Shown: positions 1-11,747 of the stretch, in pieces
Numbering within the stretch: the first letter of the stretch is position 1
Layout of the letters: every line of letters begins with the position of its first letter
Assembly (NCBI GenBank): GCA_027924585.1
Contig: BSBM01002083.1
Location: 62,001-126,000 of the forward strand
Reading direction: 5' to 3'
DNA from: Larix kaempferi
Lineage: Eukaryota; Streptophyta; Pinopsida; Pinales; Pinaceae
Length of the DNA: 64,000 nt
Position numbers and translations under genes: made by a program
The notes under the pieces: model-generated
Databases searched by the model: none
Seen by the model: only the letters and a program-made list of their open reading frames with translations
Told to the model about the DNA's origin: nothing

Positions 1-23
1 AAGAAGAAAGAAAACATTTCTAT

Positions 24-548
24 TCAAGTATAGGAATTCTTCCAATGTAACCAAGTGCGAAGTAAAATTAAAAATATACCTTTATCCACATATGAAAAAG
101 TTGTTGCAATGATTACCTGGATATGGAGAACCAACCGACTTACTTGCTTCTGCAACAAAAGGTGTTGAAGGAGGAAATGGTGTTGTAGTCTAGTTTCCTC
201 TTGGAGCCAACTTTCGAAGTAGTCCTGGTACTCACCTTCCTTCATCATATCATATAGATCCCCTTCTTCTGATTGATTGATTTCGGAAGTACATAGAGAA
301 TTTGCTGATACCTCCTCAATTTTCAGCTGCTTTCCATCCAATGTAACACCCAAGTTGTCAATTTCCTTTGCAATTTGGCAAGGAATGTCTTTTTGTGGCT
401 CTTGGGACTTTGGTTCATTTGTTGTGTCAGGAGAGGTAGATAAACTCTTAACTGCTGTCAGTATGTGTTCTACCTAATAAGAAGAACTCCCAACTGCAGC
501 TAGGATTTGAGAAAGTTTTCCCAAATTGATGGTTACTTCTGTATCCAT
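24..548 (-). pseudogene. Start of an unrecognised retroelement reading frame (gag position)
   Basis: An ATG at 548-546 on the minus strand, about 500 bases inside the primer-binding site at 1054-1072, opens a frame that reads MDTEVTINLGKLSQILAAVG and then meets an in-frame TAG near 474. The frame can be followed further left as acidic sequence (residues such as SEEGDLYDMMKEGEYQDYFESW) to about position 24. The position right after the leader of a Tat/Athila-like element suggests a gag or an extra upstream frame, but I see no retrotransposon gag motif and no zinc knuckle. The rest of the element lies left of the window. It is a fragment and is not translatable as it stands. Confidence 0.4.
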
Positions 549-1053
549 TTCTGTCAGTTGTTTTGTTCATGTTTCGCACAAGGATCAAAGTCTGGGGCTC
601 TTACAGCACCCAAGTTTTTATTTTTATTTAATTTAGATGTGTTTTAAATGATTCTAATCAAGACTACACGCTACTCTTGCATAAAATGAAACACTCTTGA
701 AATTAAATTGCAGAAAGTAAACACACCCAAACTTGCAAAAAGAAAAACACACTTGCATGAAATTAAATTGCAATAAAGTAAACACGCCTTACAGGAAAGG
801 TAAACACACTTTTTGCAGCAAAATAAATCAAACATACAAAAAACAAACACGCTTGCAAGAAAGAAACAACAAGGGTTTGGGGCAACCCACTAAAGTGGAT
901 GCGGTAGGCTGTTACACCATGGGAATCCCATAGTGAAGTCGTCTTTGCGTCTTAACGTTTCCCCTCCACCTTGTTGTTTAATGTAACAGGAAACCTATCT
1001 ACCGGAACAAATTCGTAGAAAAATGAGCAACATACCAGCTTACCTTGGAGCAA
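549..1053 (-). other. Non-coding leader of the left Tat/Athila-like element
   Basis: This stretch lies between the primer-binding site and the first ATG of the minus-strand element. It is AT-rich on its left part, with reiterated short motifs (AAACACRCTTGCA and variants at about 700-860), and has no reading frame of note. It is read as the 5' untranslated leader of the element. Confidence 0.5.
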
Positions 1054-1072
1054 CTCCCCGGCAACGGCGCCA
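1054..1072 (-). other. Primer-binding site, tRNA-Asp type
   Basis: On the minus strand the sequence reads TGGCGCCGTTGCCGGGGAG. This is the well-known primer site of Athila and many Tat elements, complementary to the 3' end of plant tRNA-Asp. It lies three bases inside the LTR end at 1076, as expected, and fixes the element's orientation as minus. Confidence 0.85.
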
Positions 1073-1075
1073 AAA

Positions 1076-2157
1076 TGTTGGGTAAAATTATCACTAGTTA
1101 ATTTACCTTCAATTAATTGTCAACCAGGGTACGTATACTTTGAGCTGCTACACTGTATGTGCGGGCAAAATAGTTTCACTGCTCAGAATTCTAGTCTACT
1201 TACAAACTAAGACTAAAATGGATGAAGCTATTACTATATTGACAAATCAAATGCTAATGATTGCTAAATCTGCTCCTAGAGAAAAGAAGATTAATTTGCT
1301 GGACACTATCTTACTGTCAAACCTAAACTAACCTACAACAACCTACATCAGTATTAAACTACAGAAATCTTTAAAACAACCCTAATCCTTCTAAGAAATA
1401 CTAACTACAACAATATTTCAAAACAATACTAAACTACAGCAATCTTACAAACTATGACTCTTTTCCAAACTTCATTCACTACCAAGAAACACAACTCCAA
1501 CTCCTATTTGGTTACCATTTAAAAAGGATTGTTTAACAAACCCTAAATGCTTTGTAAATCAAAAGATTCAAACCTTCTGCTATAGTAAATCCTTTTTTAA
1601 ATCCACACACTGCAATGAAAATCTACTCTACAGTTTTGTGAGCTCAAAAAGAATGGAACTATTCACTATTCATTCTAACGCTAATAGTAAGAGGAAATAC
1701 GAAATACAATCTATTCTTCATGAAATCGATTCTACAGCACTAAAATTGAGTTCACTACCAGTTTGCTGATATCATGATTCACACTGGAAATCGAAAGGGA
1801 ACTTAAATACACACCATTCCTCAATCTAACTAAATCAATTTTATGATAAATCCAATCCAAATTATCACACATTTCATCATTGCTGTAACTATTAATAATC
1901 ACACACACTAAAAACCAAAGGAGATTTTAAATATAAATCACTCTCAAATATGTTCTCTGCGCTAGATCAAAATACAAATGAAATTAACTAATGACCTACA
2001 GGCATACATTTTATTTCCACTCACGGATCAGCAAAACCATTACTATTTTTGAAAACGCTGTCAAAAGAAGAAAACATTACTCTACTACTGTAAAATGCAT
2101 AATACTAAAATACCAGAGTTTGGTGTTGAAGGCGGGACCTGCCCTCAACGCCCAACA
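1076..2157 (-). repeat. 5' LTR of a minus-strand Tat/Athila-like Ty3/gypsy element
   Basis: The inner end is firm: TGTTGGG at 1076 sits next to the primer site. The outer end is proposed at 2151-2157, where CCCAACA forms a perfect 7-bp inverted repeat with TGTTGGG, giving a 1,082-bp LTR. The partner LTR is outside the window, so neither the length nor a target duplication can be confirmed. The body is AT-rich and non-coding; the small plus-strand frame near 1140-1331 is judged spurious. Confidence 0.6.
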
Positions 2158-2944
2158 ACCTTAAATCACAGTTTTAATGAAGATAATCACCGAATTTATT
2201 AATAAAATGAAGTTTTACAGTCTTCTCCTCCCTCGAGTATCCATCCTAAGGATTATTTATAGATGGATAGATGAACAAGATCCATCCCAGAATGCAAAGA
2301 TTTGAGCAACTACCCAGAAAACGGCCAACACCAAATCTGGCAAAACCATGTATGTTCCAGAAAGGATTTCTCCACATTCATTGAGAAATTCTGAAAACTG
2401 CCCGCGGTTAGGGGTAAACAGGGCCATTTGTGAAGTGGGTTTCGAACCGTTTTGAGTAACTCCCAACCGATTGCTTAGAAATCGAGCCCGAAATTAGGGT
2501 CCTGATCAAGGACGGGAATGCCATTTTGCCAGATTGCTTAAGATCCATACACTGCTAAAAATGGAGGGTAACAACTCCTTGAACGAAGGAAATCCATGAA
2601 ACAGCACCGGAATAAACTTCATAGGCATCTGGAAGGCGATGTGAATCCAAGAGACATCTCCACTGTGGACAGAATCCCCCAAATCACTAGTTCAGCTAGC
2701 ATAAATCTTCCTTGGAGCGCCGAGACCACTGCACGAAAGAAACAAAGACCCATTAGTTGACCAAGTATTTGAATGGAGGCTTAAAGGCCCAATTTTATAC
2801 ATAAAACAAGGTAAAGTAAGAAATAAGTAATTTAAAAATCACTTTACCAAAATCTATCAACAATGATCTCCATAAAGGCATGACCATGTACAAATCAACA
2901 TTAACAAATTGATTATTATGTGGTTTCATAAGACTTTGGCTAGA
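2158..2944. other. Stretch with no recognisable gene
   Basis: No coding region or repeat that I recognise. A 69-codon minus frame at 2257-2466 has no known motif and may be chance. Part of this stretch could still belong to the LTR on its left if the outer boundary at 2157 is wrong. Confidence 0.4.
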
Positions 2945-4450
2945 AAATGTTGTAGTGGAAAGTCAAAAATAGGAGACCAACATATGTCACTATGGACAAG
3001 TTCAAGCATATAAGAGGCTCTCATGTCTTTCCTTTCTCAAATTTATCTTCAATGTCCTTTCCAAGAACATAACCTTGACATACACCACCATAATATTTGA
3101 TATCTAGAAAACCTATCACCATACCTTGCTTGCTTAGTTGTTGCAATTATAGGTAGTTTAGGTGACCAAATCTCTCATGCCATAACCTGCTTACTTCATG
3201 AGAATGTGTTAGAAGTATAGAGGAAGGAGATTTGGGAATAAAGTAAGAAAAGGCAAAGTACAATTTGGATTGGTGATCAATTTTCCCAACATCAACCTTT
3301 GATCCATCAGTCATTTTAGTAATGACTACTGAATTTGGTGTGAATTCCACTCATTTTCCTGGGCCTGAATGAGTGATATGATATATAGAAAGGAGATTTG
3401 TTGACAAGGAAGGAAAAAAAATTACATCCTGAAATTGTCCATGTTCTTGATTAATAACTCATTTTCCACATACATAAACTAGAGTGTCATCTCACATCAA
3501 TATTTTAGGACTAGTACATGGCTCTATGGAAGAAAAATGTCCTATTATGAGGCCATATTATTTAAATCTCTTGATTTAATAACCCATGAAGATGAGGAGG
3601 AGGAGGAAATGGAAACAAGTGCATGGCCTCTATCATTTTTTGGTCTTTCAGGTGCTTTGTTATTCTTGATGTTGTTAGGAACATTGATGTTTTTCTGGTC
3701 AAGAAGATGGGTCATTAGTCGATTTTTTTCCTCATGTAATCATGTTATTCATGGTTGAAATTATTGAAATATGCACACATTTTCTTCTCCTTCTTCTTCC
3801 TAGCTTTGGAGGAGGAAGTATCCTGTGTAAATCTGGGATTTTGCTCCTTCTTGCCTTTGGATTGTTGCTTTTGCTTGCTCATGTTCTTGTTTCCTTGATT
3901 TGCAGCAAGGGCATGCACCTTTCTTATATTTAGGGTGGCCATTAGAATGATATTATCTTTCTCTTGGAAAAGTGAGGCTACAAAACTATCCCATATAGAC
4001 ATTTTCTAGGTAGCACCAAGTGCCAATCTTGTTTCATGGAATGTGGAGACAAAAACTAAGTATTATGGACTAATTTTGACAGGATTGATAGAATGAGTTG
4101 ATCATCCTTTTTATCTATTTTGCACATTTTGAGATGAAGTGATAATGACTTGAATTAAAAAGTATTGGATATATTTGAAGTTACTTGGGCTCAAATTAAT
4201 CAACTCAATCTCTAATATTTGATGTCCTCTCATCTCATTTGCTTCTCAAAAAGTCCATCCAACTTGGTCCAAACTCCACTTGTGGTTATTTTAGCTTAAT
4301 TGTGACACAAGAAACGAGAGGTCTATATAAATTGAGTAACAAAGCAATACAAAATATTCATCCATCCTATTAGGAAATTTTACATTTTTCACAGTCGAAT
4401 TTGGCTCATCCTTTATTCCCATTGTGATCCTATGAAGTCCCTTCAAGCGC
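2945..4450 (-). pseudogene. Degraded Ty1/copia gag-protease-integrase fragment
   Basis: Read on the minus strand from right to left there is a gag stretch (about 4450-3990, related to the clearer copy at 6838-7394), a basic Lys/Gln-rich region with the start of a zinc-knuckle-like CAYFNNFNHE near 3765, then TNLLSIYHITHSG (about 3410-3360), typical of the region after copia protease. The GAG-pre-integrase motif LWHERFGHLNYL follows at about 3190-3150, then the start of integrase (KYYGGVCQGYVLGK) to about 2945. The catalytic integrase core, reverse transcriptase and RNase H are missing. Stops and frameshifts are frequent. The fragment shares a primer site and LTR with the sequence to its right (5260 onward). 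Confidence 0.75.
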
Positions 4451-4558
4451 AATAGCATTTCAACCTTTGATATTCATTCATAGAAATTTAATGGAGTAAG
4501 GATTGTCTGGGGAGCATAATCAATCCTAAATAATGTACTCTACTTTGTGTATTATACC

Positions 4559-5218
4559 TGTTCACATCCAAAAAGTGCTCACTAGCTCATTCCCTTATTC
4601 ACATGACCCATTTGTCCACTTTTCCACCATTTGAGCCTCTAAAGCCATCAAAAGGTCACCAAAAAGACCATAATACACCTTTTTCCACTCAAAATATATA
4701 TTTTTCCTCAAAAAGGGTCCAGAATTCCCAAAAAATATTAAAAGGGAATAAAAATATTCAAAAAAGGAAAAAGAGGGAAAAAGGTACCTAAACCATGTTG
4801 GTCAATACCATTGGTTTCCTCAAAACCATAATGGTATTCTCCATCACCAAAAACTATAAAAAGGTGATAGGGGCTCCTCACTTTCCATCCATCATCCATC
4901 CTATCCTCATGCTGTCAAAATCTCTCTTGAGTTCTTTGACCATTTTAGCAATCTTGGAGAAGAGACCATTGGAGCCTGGAGCACCTCAACCTTGGAGCTA
5001 CTCAAAACCAAACATCCTCACCATTTGAGGTATTATAATACAAAAGTCATTCTTTATTTCGTTTCTTGTTCTTTCTGTTAAATCTTTTCAAGTTTATTGT
5101 TATATGCACATGTTAATCTTAGATTAGTTTATAGTTGTATTTGCTTTCAATTCGAAGACTGCTATTACAAGTTAATAAGTGCATCCTTTCACATGCTTGG
5201 TTGAAAAACCAATCAACA
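4559..5218 (+). mobile_element. Solo LTR, 660 bp, with target duplication ATACC
   Basis: The element begins TGTTCACATCC and ends CAATCAACA, giving TGTT/AACA inverted ends. It is flanked by the 5-bp direct repeat ATACC (4554-4558 and 5219-5223). The duplicated copy of this locus at about 7480-7500 lacks it and reads straight through (CTTCTACCTACAAAC), which is an empty-site control inside the same window. A TATA box (TATAAAAAG, 4855-4863) sets the orientation as plus. There is no internal region, so this is a solo LTR left by LTR-LTR recombination. The small frames inside it (4603-4791, 4795-5028) are not considered genes. Confidence 0.92.
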
Positions 5219-5259
5219 ATACCTACAAAATTGTATACAAAGTTCTTTAGAGTCTCTAA

Positions 5260-5272
5260 GGCTCTGATTCCA
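5260..5272 (-). other. Primer-binding site (initiator tRNA-Met type), copia copy A
   Basis: On the minus strand it reads TGGAATCAGAGCC, one base from the usual copia primer site TGGTATCAGAGCC. It abuts the LTR end TGTGAAAG at 5273. It was separated from the gag on its left by the solo LTR insertion. Confidence 0.8.
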
Positions 5273-6829
5273 TGTGAAAGTTTGAAGCAATGGATCTAGA
5301 ATCTAAATGGAGTTGCAATACAATTAGAAATCTATTAAATAAGAGACAAAAGAATTACAATAACATAATATTTATTAACTATCAAAGAATAGATTTACAA
5401 TTCTCATCAGAGATGAGGGTTACATTGCAATGTGCATTGGAATGCTAGAGATAATCCTTTCCTCAGAGAAAATCCACCTTAGCTAGGTTTAATGAAGTTC
5501 AACATTGCAGTGAATGTGCCATGCATGCAAGACACATAAAGAGTTTACCCTTGCATTTCAATGTGGCTCTCATGATGGATTTAACTTATCTTTTACTATC
5601 CAAGTGGTGTCAACCAGCTCACAACTGACAAATGAGACTAATTAAATTGTCTTTGACAAGTCAAGAGGTGTCTAATAGATTGGAACAATAACATGCAAGA
5701 AATGAACACTTATCTAGTCAACTGAGCAACAACATTCATTAAAGGTGGGAAAAACCCTATAAAGTAGGAGGAGGGCACATTTATTCCCTAAAAAGGTGGA
5801 GGAGGGTGCATGAGGTCCTAAACTTAAGGAAAAGATGCTCAAGTGAGCCCAAAAGAGTGCTTGTACACCAACATTACTTAAATGACTTCACTAGTTAACC
5901 ACATGATTGGAGTTACCCTTGCATATCTACACTTCATGGGAACCAAACAAGTTGATACGCAGACATGTAGAGTAGTTGCCACCAACCATGCAACAGTCAA
6001 TGTGTAAAATGAACATTTATACAATGGATTTCAAGAAGACCTCAAGTAGGTTGAATAGTGATGAGATTCTCTGAGTGGATCATCCTAGTTACTCTTTGAA
6101 AAATGTAGGGAAGCCGTGAAATGCATATCATGTGACTATGCCTAATTGAGTATTTGGATTATCCCATGCAACATTCAATGGGAAAAAGGAGCCCTTTACA
6201 ATGGATTTCAAGAAGACCTCATCCAATTTGAATAGTAGTGAGATTGTAGTGGGAGTGGATTGTCATAGTTTCTCTTTGCAAAAACTAGGCGAGCAATGAA
6301 ATGCATATCACATGACTATGTCTAATTGAGTATTTGGGTTATCCCACTTATTCCGGGTTGTTAAATTTGACTTATTGTTTTAATTCATTTGTTGGATTAC
6401 TGTTTATGGGTCTTTGAATTTGATTGCATGTTTTAATGCATTTGTTTTACAAATGAAGTGCATATTAATACAAATTTTCCAAAACTTTGAGCTTAATGAG
6501 ATATCACAATGCCATGATATTATCAACTCAAGTAAAAGTTGTAGTTGCTTTTATTGGCTTTGGTGGAAGTTGCAGTTGTTGTTTCTCTAATATTGATTAG
6601 CTCCAGTTGGTTCTTTTATTGCTTTACTCTGATTGAAGTATAAATAAGTTACAATTATTGTTGTTTTGGATTTGTTTTTTACCTCAACTAATGATATTTA
6701 CTTCCAAGATTCGTTATGCATATATGCCATTTGTGTGTTTGAGAAATGCTTCCAAGGTCATGGGGTTTTACAACTCATTAAAATGTGGGTCTACCAAGCT
6801 ACTGATACACTCAATTTGTCATATGTCCA
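5273..6829 (-). repeat. Copia LTR, left copy (truncated at the duplication joint)
   Basis: The LTR starts with TGTGAAAG next to the primer site and runs right with typical copia LTR composition. It stops about 6829, where the sequence jumps back into gag (GATTTGCAGCAAGGG-like). The outer LTR end is not present in this copy. It is closely related to 7544-9112, differing at roughly one base in fifteen by eye. Confidence 0.65.
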
Positions 6830-6837
6830 TCCCTAAT

Positions 6838-7394
6838 TTGCAGCAAGGGCATGTGCCTTTCTTGTATTTAGAGGGGCCATTAGAATGATATTATCTTTCT
6901 CTTGGAGAAGTGAGGATACAAAATTATCCCTTGTATGCATTTTCCAGGTAGCACCAATTGCCAATCTTGTTCCATGGAATGTGGAGACACAAACTAAGTA
7001 TTATGGACCAATTTTGATAAGATTGATAGAATGATTTGATCATCTTTTTTGTCTATTTTGCACATTTTGAGATGAAGTGATAATGACTTGAATTTAGTGA
7101 ACAAGTATTGGATGGATTTGAAGTTACTTGGGCTCAAACTAATCAACTCAATATCCAATAATTGATGTCCTCTAATCTCATTTGCTTCTCGAAAAGTCCA
7201 ACCAAATTGGTCCAAACTCCATTTGTAGTTGTTTTAACTTCAATGTGACATAAGAGGTCTAGATAAATTGAGTAACAAAGCAATACAAAAGATTCATCCA
7301 TCCTATTAGGAAATTTTACTTTTTTCATAGACGAATTTCGCTCAGCCTCTATTCCCATTGTGATCCTATGAAGGCCCTTCATGCACAATAGCAT
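6838..7394 (-). pseudogene. Copia gag fragment, copy B
   Basis: Two overlapping minus frames carry copia gag (UBN2-type) motifs: VWTNLVGLFEKQMR at about 7220-7180, then RGHQLLDIELISLSPSNF, TKFKSLSLHLKMCKIDKKDDQ and ILSILSKL down to about 6994. One frameshift falls between the two frames near 7160-7180. The piece ends abruptly at the duplication joint near 6837, so the zinc knuckle and everything after it are missing. The same motifs are recognisable but more decayed in copy A at about 4000-4450. Confidence 0.8.
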
Positions 7395-7530
7395 TTAAAC
7401 CTTTGATTTCCATTCATAGCAATTGAATGGAGTAAGGACTTTCTGGGGAGAATAATCCATCCTAACTAATGCACTCTGCTTTGTGTCTTCTACCTACAAA
7501 CTTTTATACAAAGTCCTTTAGAATCTCCAA

Positions 7531-7543
7531 GGCTCTGATGCCA
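7531..7543 (-). other. Primer-binding site, copia copy B
   Basis: Minus strand TGGCATCAGAGCC next to the LTR start TGTGAAAG at 7544. It differs by one base from copy A and from the usual initiator tRNA-Met site. Confidence 0.8.
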
Positions 7544-9112
7544 TGTGAAAGTTTGAAGCAATGGATCTAGAAGCTAAATGGAGTTGTAATACAATTAGCA
7601 ATCTATTAAATAAGAGACAAAAGAAATACGATAACATAATATTTATTAACTATGAAAGAATAGAGTTACAATTCTCATCAAAGATGTGAGTTACATTACA
7701 ATGTGCATTGGAATGCTAGAGATAATCCTTTCCTAAGAGAAAATACACCTTAGCTAGGCTTAATTGAGTTCAACATTGCAGTCAATGTGCCATGCATGCA
7801 AGACACATAAAGAGTTCACCCTTGCATGTCAATGTGGCTCTCGTGATGGATTTAACTTAGATTTTATTGGCCAAGTGGTGTCAACCAACTCACAATTGAC
7901 AAATGAGACTAATTAACTTGTCTTTGACAAGTCAAGAGGTTTCTAATAGATTGGAACAATCACATTCAAGAAAGGCACACTTATCTAGTCAACTGAGCAA
8001 CAACATTCATTAAAGGTGGGAAAAACCCTATAAAGTAGGAGGAGGGAACCTTTATTCCCTAAAAAGGCGGAGGTGGGTGCATGAGGTCCTAAAATTAAGG
8101 AAAAGACACTCAAGTGAGACCAAAAGAGTGCTTGTACACCAATATTACTTACATGAATTTACTACTTAACCACGTGATTGGAGTTACCCTTGCATATCTA
8201 CACTTCATGGGAACCAAACAAGTTGACACGCAGACATGTAGAGTATTCGTCACCAACCATGAAAAAGTCAATGTGTAATATGAACATTTGTACAATGGAT
8301 TTCAGGAAGACCTCAAGTAGGTTGAATAGTGGTGAGATCGTGGGAGTGGATCATCCTAGTTACTCTTTGCAAAATGTAGGGAAGCCACGAAATGCATATC
8401 ACACGACTATGTCTAATTGAGTATTTGGACTATCCCATGCAACATTCAATGGGGAAAAGGAACCTTTTACAATGGATTTCAAGAAGACCTCATCCAAGTT
8501 GAATAGTGGCGAGATTGCAATGGGAGTGGATTGTCATAGTTTCTCTTTGCAAAAACTAGGCTAGCAATGAAATGCATATCACATGACTATGTCTAATTAA
8601 GTATTTGGGATATCCCACTTATTATGGGTTGTTAAATTTGACTTATTGTTTTAATTCATTTTAATTCATTTGTTGGATTAGTATTTATGGGTATTTGAAT
8701 TCGATTGCATGTTTTAATGCATTTGTTTTACAAATGAAGTGCATATTAATACAAATTTTCCAAAACTTTGAGCTTCATGAGATATCATTGTGCCATGATA
8801 TTGTCAACTCAAGTAGAAGTTGTAGTTTCTTTTATCAGCTTTGGTGGAAGTTGCAGTTGTTATTTTTCTAATATTGATTAGCTCCAATTGGTTCTTTTAT
8901 TGCTTTACTCTGATTGAAGTATAAATAAGTTACAATTATTGTTGTTTTGGCTTTAGTTTTTACCCCAACTAATGATATTTACTTCCAAGATTCATTATGC
9001 ATATATGCCATTTATGAGTTTGAGAATTGCTTCCAAGGTCACTGGGTTTTACAACTCATTAAAATGTGGGTCTACCAAGATAATTGTACACTCTTTTTTC
9101 ATATTTCCATTA
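7544..9112 (-). repeat. Copia LTR, right copy
   Basis: Homologous to 5273-6829 throughout. Beyond about 9112 the sequence continues without a counterpart in copy A; the true outer LTR end may lie further right, but I could not identify a TG/CA end with a target duplication. Short frames in it (for example 8178-8420 and 8947-9180) are not conserved as protein in copy A and are left out. Confidence 0.6.
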
Positions 9113-10394
9113 ACTGCATGCATGCAATTGTAAGGTCCCAAGGTGCACACAACACAAGGGCTAACACAGTTTCTAGCTAATCATTAATGAGAGAACCAAA
9201 TGGACACCATGATTTTATGATCCTGCAACAACTTCAATGAGCTTCCCTAAGATTGGAAGGGGTTTGATAGAAACATTGTCATGCTAAAATTATTAACAAA
9301 ATTAAGAATGTTCATGTTGATGTTGTTGGGACTATGCATGTTTTGTATGAACAATTATTTTGGTTCAAGCATGCAACAACCCTTAAGTAGCATGAACATC
9401 ATGGATTTATTTTGCAATTAGTAATCATTTTTTACTATTTTAATTAATGCTCCTTCTAAATTTTCATAATTAACTAGGCTCCAGTATGAAAGTTTTTTCC
9501 ACAACTATTTGGGCCTTAATATGGAAGTTTTCTTTAAATTTAAACAAGTCAATCATGAACTAATTGTGTCATTATCTCCTACATCATTTTCATAGCTTAT
9601 TTAATTACTAAATTACTATCCATACATGTAAGGCAAGGACCAACCATTTAATTGATTTCTACCTTGTTCTTTGATTATGTTGTAGTGTTGGGTCATTCTA
9701 GAAGGGAAACTTAAGATGGTTGTGACTTACTTGAAGGCAACTTACAATGGTTGTTTCAATTAACATTACCCCCTACAACTATGTATCCAAGAGAATTTAA
9801 GTTTCCTTTCCAACATAACACAATAAATCATATTGATGTGACACATGGTAGAAAGTTATGAACGTTCTAACATAGAGAACCTTTTTTGTGACTACATGTA
9901 TACCATCTATAATGTGATTAGATGAAAGTGGACACATTACTATTTTTAATTTATAGCTATCACATGCAATAACAACCCCCCAAAAATGAAGAAGTCTAAA
10001 CGCACGACGATTTTTTCTTTCCGGCAAAATTTTGATCGGAATCTGACGATTCTTTTAAAAAAAATTGGATTTTTTATTCAAATTGTGATTCTGAATCCAG
10101 AAATAAATTCAATGGCCTAGAATACCCCAGGGTATCCTTATTAAACAATTTTAAAATTGATTTATGAGAATTTAAAAAATTATTCTTGAATTCCATCAAA
10201 ATCCTACCGATAACTGTCGGAAAATACTGTCATAATGAGGCGAAATCATCGCTCGTTTAGAATACTCGCAAAAACATTATAGGAATGAAATTAAAATAAT
10301 AAAAGCTAACATTAAAACAATAAAAATTCAATGTATTTTCTAACTCAAAACAAATAAAATATCAATGGAAAGACAATTAAAAATTAATTGGTCG

Positions 10395-10395
<1 letters not shown>
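9113..10395. other. Stretch with no recognisable gene
   Basis: AT-rich sequence with no coding region that I recognise. The first few hundred bases may be the remaining part of the copia LTR. Confidence 0.4.

Positions 10396-10431
<36 letters not shown>
10396..10431. repeat. (TA)n microsatellite
   Basis: About 18 uninterrupted TA units directly upstream of a SINE copy. A shorter AT run (10691-10702) lies directly downstream of the same SINE, so the target duplication of the SINE may lie in these repeats. Confidence 0.95.
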
Positions 10432-10433
<2 letters not shown>

Positions 10434-10434
<1 letters not shown>

Positions 10435-10691
10435 CATGGTGGGTTAGCTCGATCAAGTGATTGACAGTTGTTTCTTGCAAGAAGGAGGTCTTGGGGTCAA
10501 ATCCTCGGGTGGCTATGTATATATTGTATGGAGGCCTCACTCGATGTCCCCATCGGGTTAGGCCCCGTAATTAGGGCCGACGAGTTTACCTGTAGAAATA
10601 CTTGGCTTCCCTATGTTCTCCAGATTTCGGAGGGGGGTTTTCTATGGATGTAGAGAGCAACAGATTCTCCACAGTCGTGAACCAAATTGAA
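10434..10691 (+). mobile_element. tRNA-derived SINE, copy 1
   Basis: The head looks like a tRNA: an A-box-like TTAGCTCGATCAAGTG at 10444-10459 and a B-box-like GGTCAAATCC at 10496-10505, about 40 bases apart as in RNA polymerase III promoters. The roughly 190-bp body (TCACTCGATGTCCCC...GGGTTAGGCCCCG...TTCTCCAGATTTCGGAGGGG) is shared with the copy at 11490-11747. It inserted in a TA repeat, so a target duplication cannot be defined exactly. It is not a functional tRNA gene because the stems do not pair properly. Confidence 0.8.
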
Positions 10692-10702
10692 ATATATATA
10701 TA

Positions 10703-11476
10703 TGGTCTCTCACTTTCTTTCCCCCACTCTCTTTCCCATTAAACAAAATTATGACAAGGATTCTCAATGCTTTTTTATTCTTTGACACAATTAAATTCTT
10801 CCAAATATCCTATCATAGGAAAACAAAATGGCCAATATAGTAGGTCAAAATTCCTATGGGATATTGGACCAAATGGGGGACAAGGTATATAATTTTATAC
10901 CCTAAATTTATTAGCCATCAAAAATCAATGCCCTAGAATAAAGGCTTGGACAAGTGGCCCTCAATTCGAATGCATAGTATAATTAAGATAGTTGCATCCA
11001 CTTTTCCTCTTCATAGAGGTTCATACAAGTCTAGTTTTATGAACACAACAGTTAAGGGATGTCCAAAGCAATGTGGTTTTAATCGACCTTCATATTTGCT
11101 TGGTCCCATTACGTTTCTCTTTCCACAATGACGCTCTGGAAACTATGTCATTAAGCTCTTCATTTGGTAATGGTTGCAAGAACACATGATTGGTTCCTTG
11201 CAAACAGATTTGATGTACAAGAGAAGACCCCTAGCCTTTGCTGGCTTGGGATTCTCATGTCAAGTCTTATTTTCGACCTAAATTTGGCAGGAAATTTATG
11301 GGCACCAAAAAGATAGCTCTTTATATTGGGAGAATTTGAGGACTATGGCTTCTCATATCCATTCTAGTTGGTGTGTTCATTATAACATCCAAAGAGCTAT
11401 TAGGAATTGTGAGAGAAACAATGATGATTGGAAAGAGTGAGTTCCTGGGAAAATGGGAGGCATGGAGGAAGGAATA
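10703..11476. other. Stretch with no recognisable gene
   Basis: Nothing beyond AT-rich unique-looking sequence. It separates the two SINE copies. Confidence 0.4.
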
Positions 11477-11489
11477 GGAACTCAACAAC

Positions 11490-11747
11490 TCTAGATCGGT
11501 AGGTTATCTCGAGTGGTTGAGAGTTGTTTCTTGCAAGCAGAAGGTATTGGGCTCAAATACCCAAGTGGTTATGTATAGATTGTAATAGGGGCTCACTCGA
11601 TGCCCCTACCGGGTTAGGCTCCATAACAAGAGCCGACGGTTTACCCCATAGAAAGGATTCGCTTCCCCGTGTTCTCTAGTTTTTGGAGGGGTTTTTGTGG
11701 ATGTAGAAAGCACTGATATCTAGTGCCATGAACCACATGAAAAAAAA
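11490..11747 (+). mobile_element. tRNA-derived SINE, copy 2, with target duplication
   Basis: It is related over its whole length to copy 1, with a tRNA-like head (GGTAGGTTATCTCGAGTGG at about 11498 and B-box-like GGCTCAAATACC at about 11547) and the same body. It ends in an A-rich tail at 11740-11747. Direct repeats flank it: GGAACTCAACAAC at 11477-11489 and GGAACTCAGCACA at 11748-11760 (two mismatches). The A tail and the target duplication show LINE-type mobilisation. Confidence 0.85.

Larger units (their letters stand above)
3898..9112. repeat. Old tandem direct duplication of a copia gag-PBS-LTR segment
   Basis: Copy A (about 3898-6829) and copy B (about 6838-9112) align end to end once the 665-bp solo LTR plus target duplication is removed from copy A; both are then about 2.27 kb. 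Each holds the 5' part of gag, the primer site and most of an LTR. Copy A keeps the natural left neighbour (zinc region, integrase) and copy B the natural right neighbour. That is the pattern of a tandem duplication and not of two separate insertions. Confidence 0.8.

Noticed and set aside
3537-3933. Hydrophobic plus-strand frames (leucine-rich, membrane-like) at 3537-3758 and 3742-3933
   Set aside because: They are antisense to the Lys/Gln/Glu-rich copia gag and protease region; the hydrophobic look is the complement of lysine and glutamate codons.
4603-5028. Two small frames in the solo LTR
   Set aside because: They lie in a short LTR with defined ends, cross its TATA box and lack any known motif.
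10440-10510. tRNA-like sequence at the head of each SINE
   Set aside because: The boxes are recognisable but the acceptor, anticodon and T stems do not form, and the sequence continues into a repeat body. It is a SINE head and not a tRNA gene.
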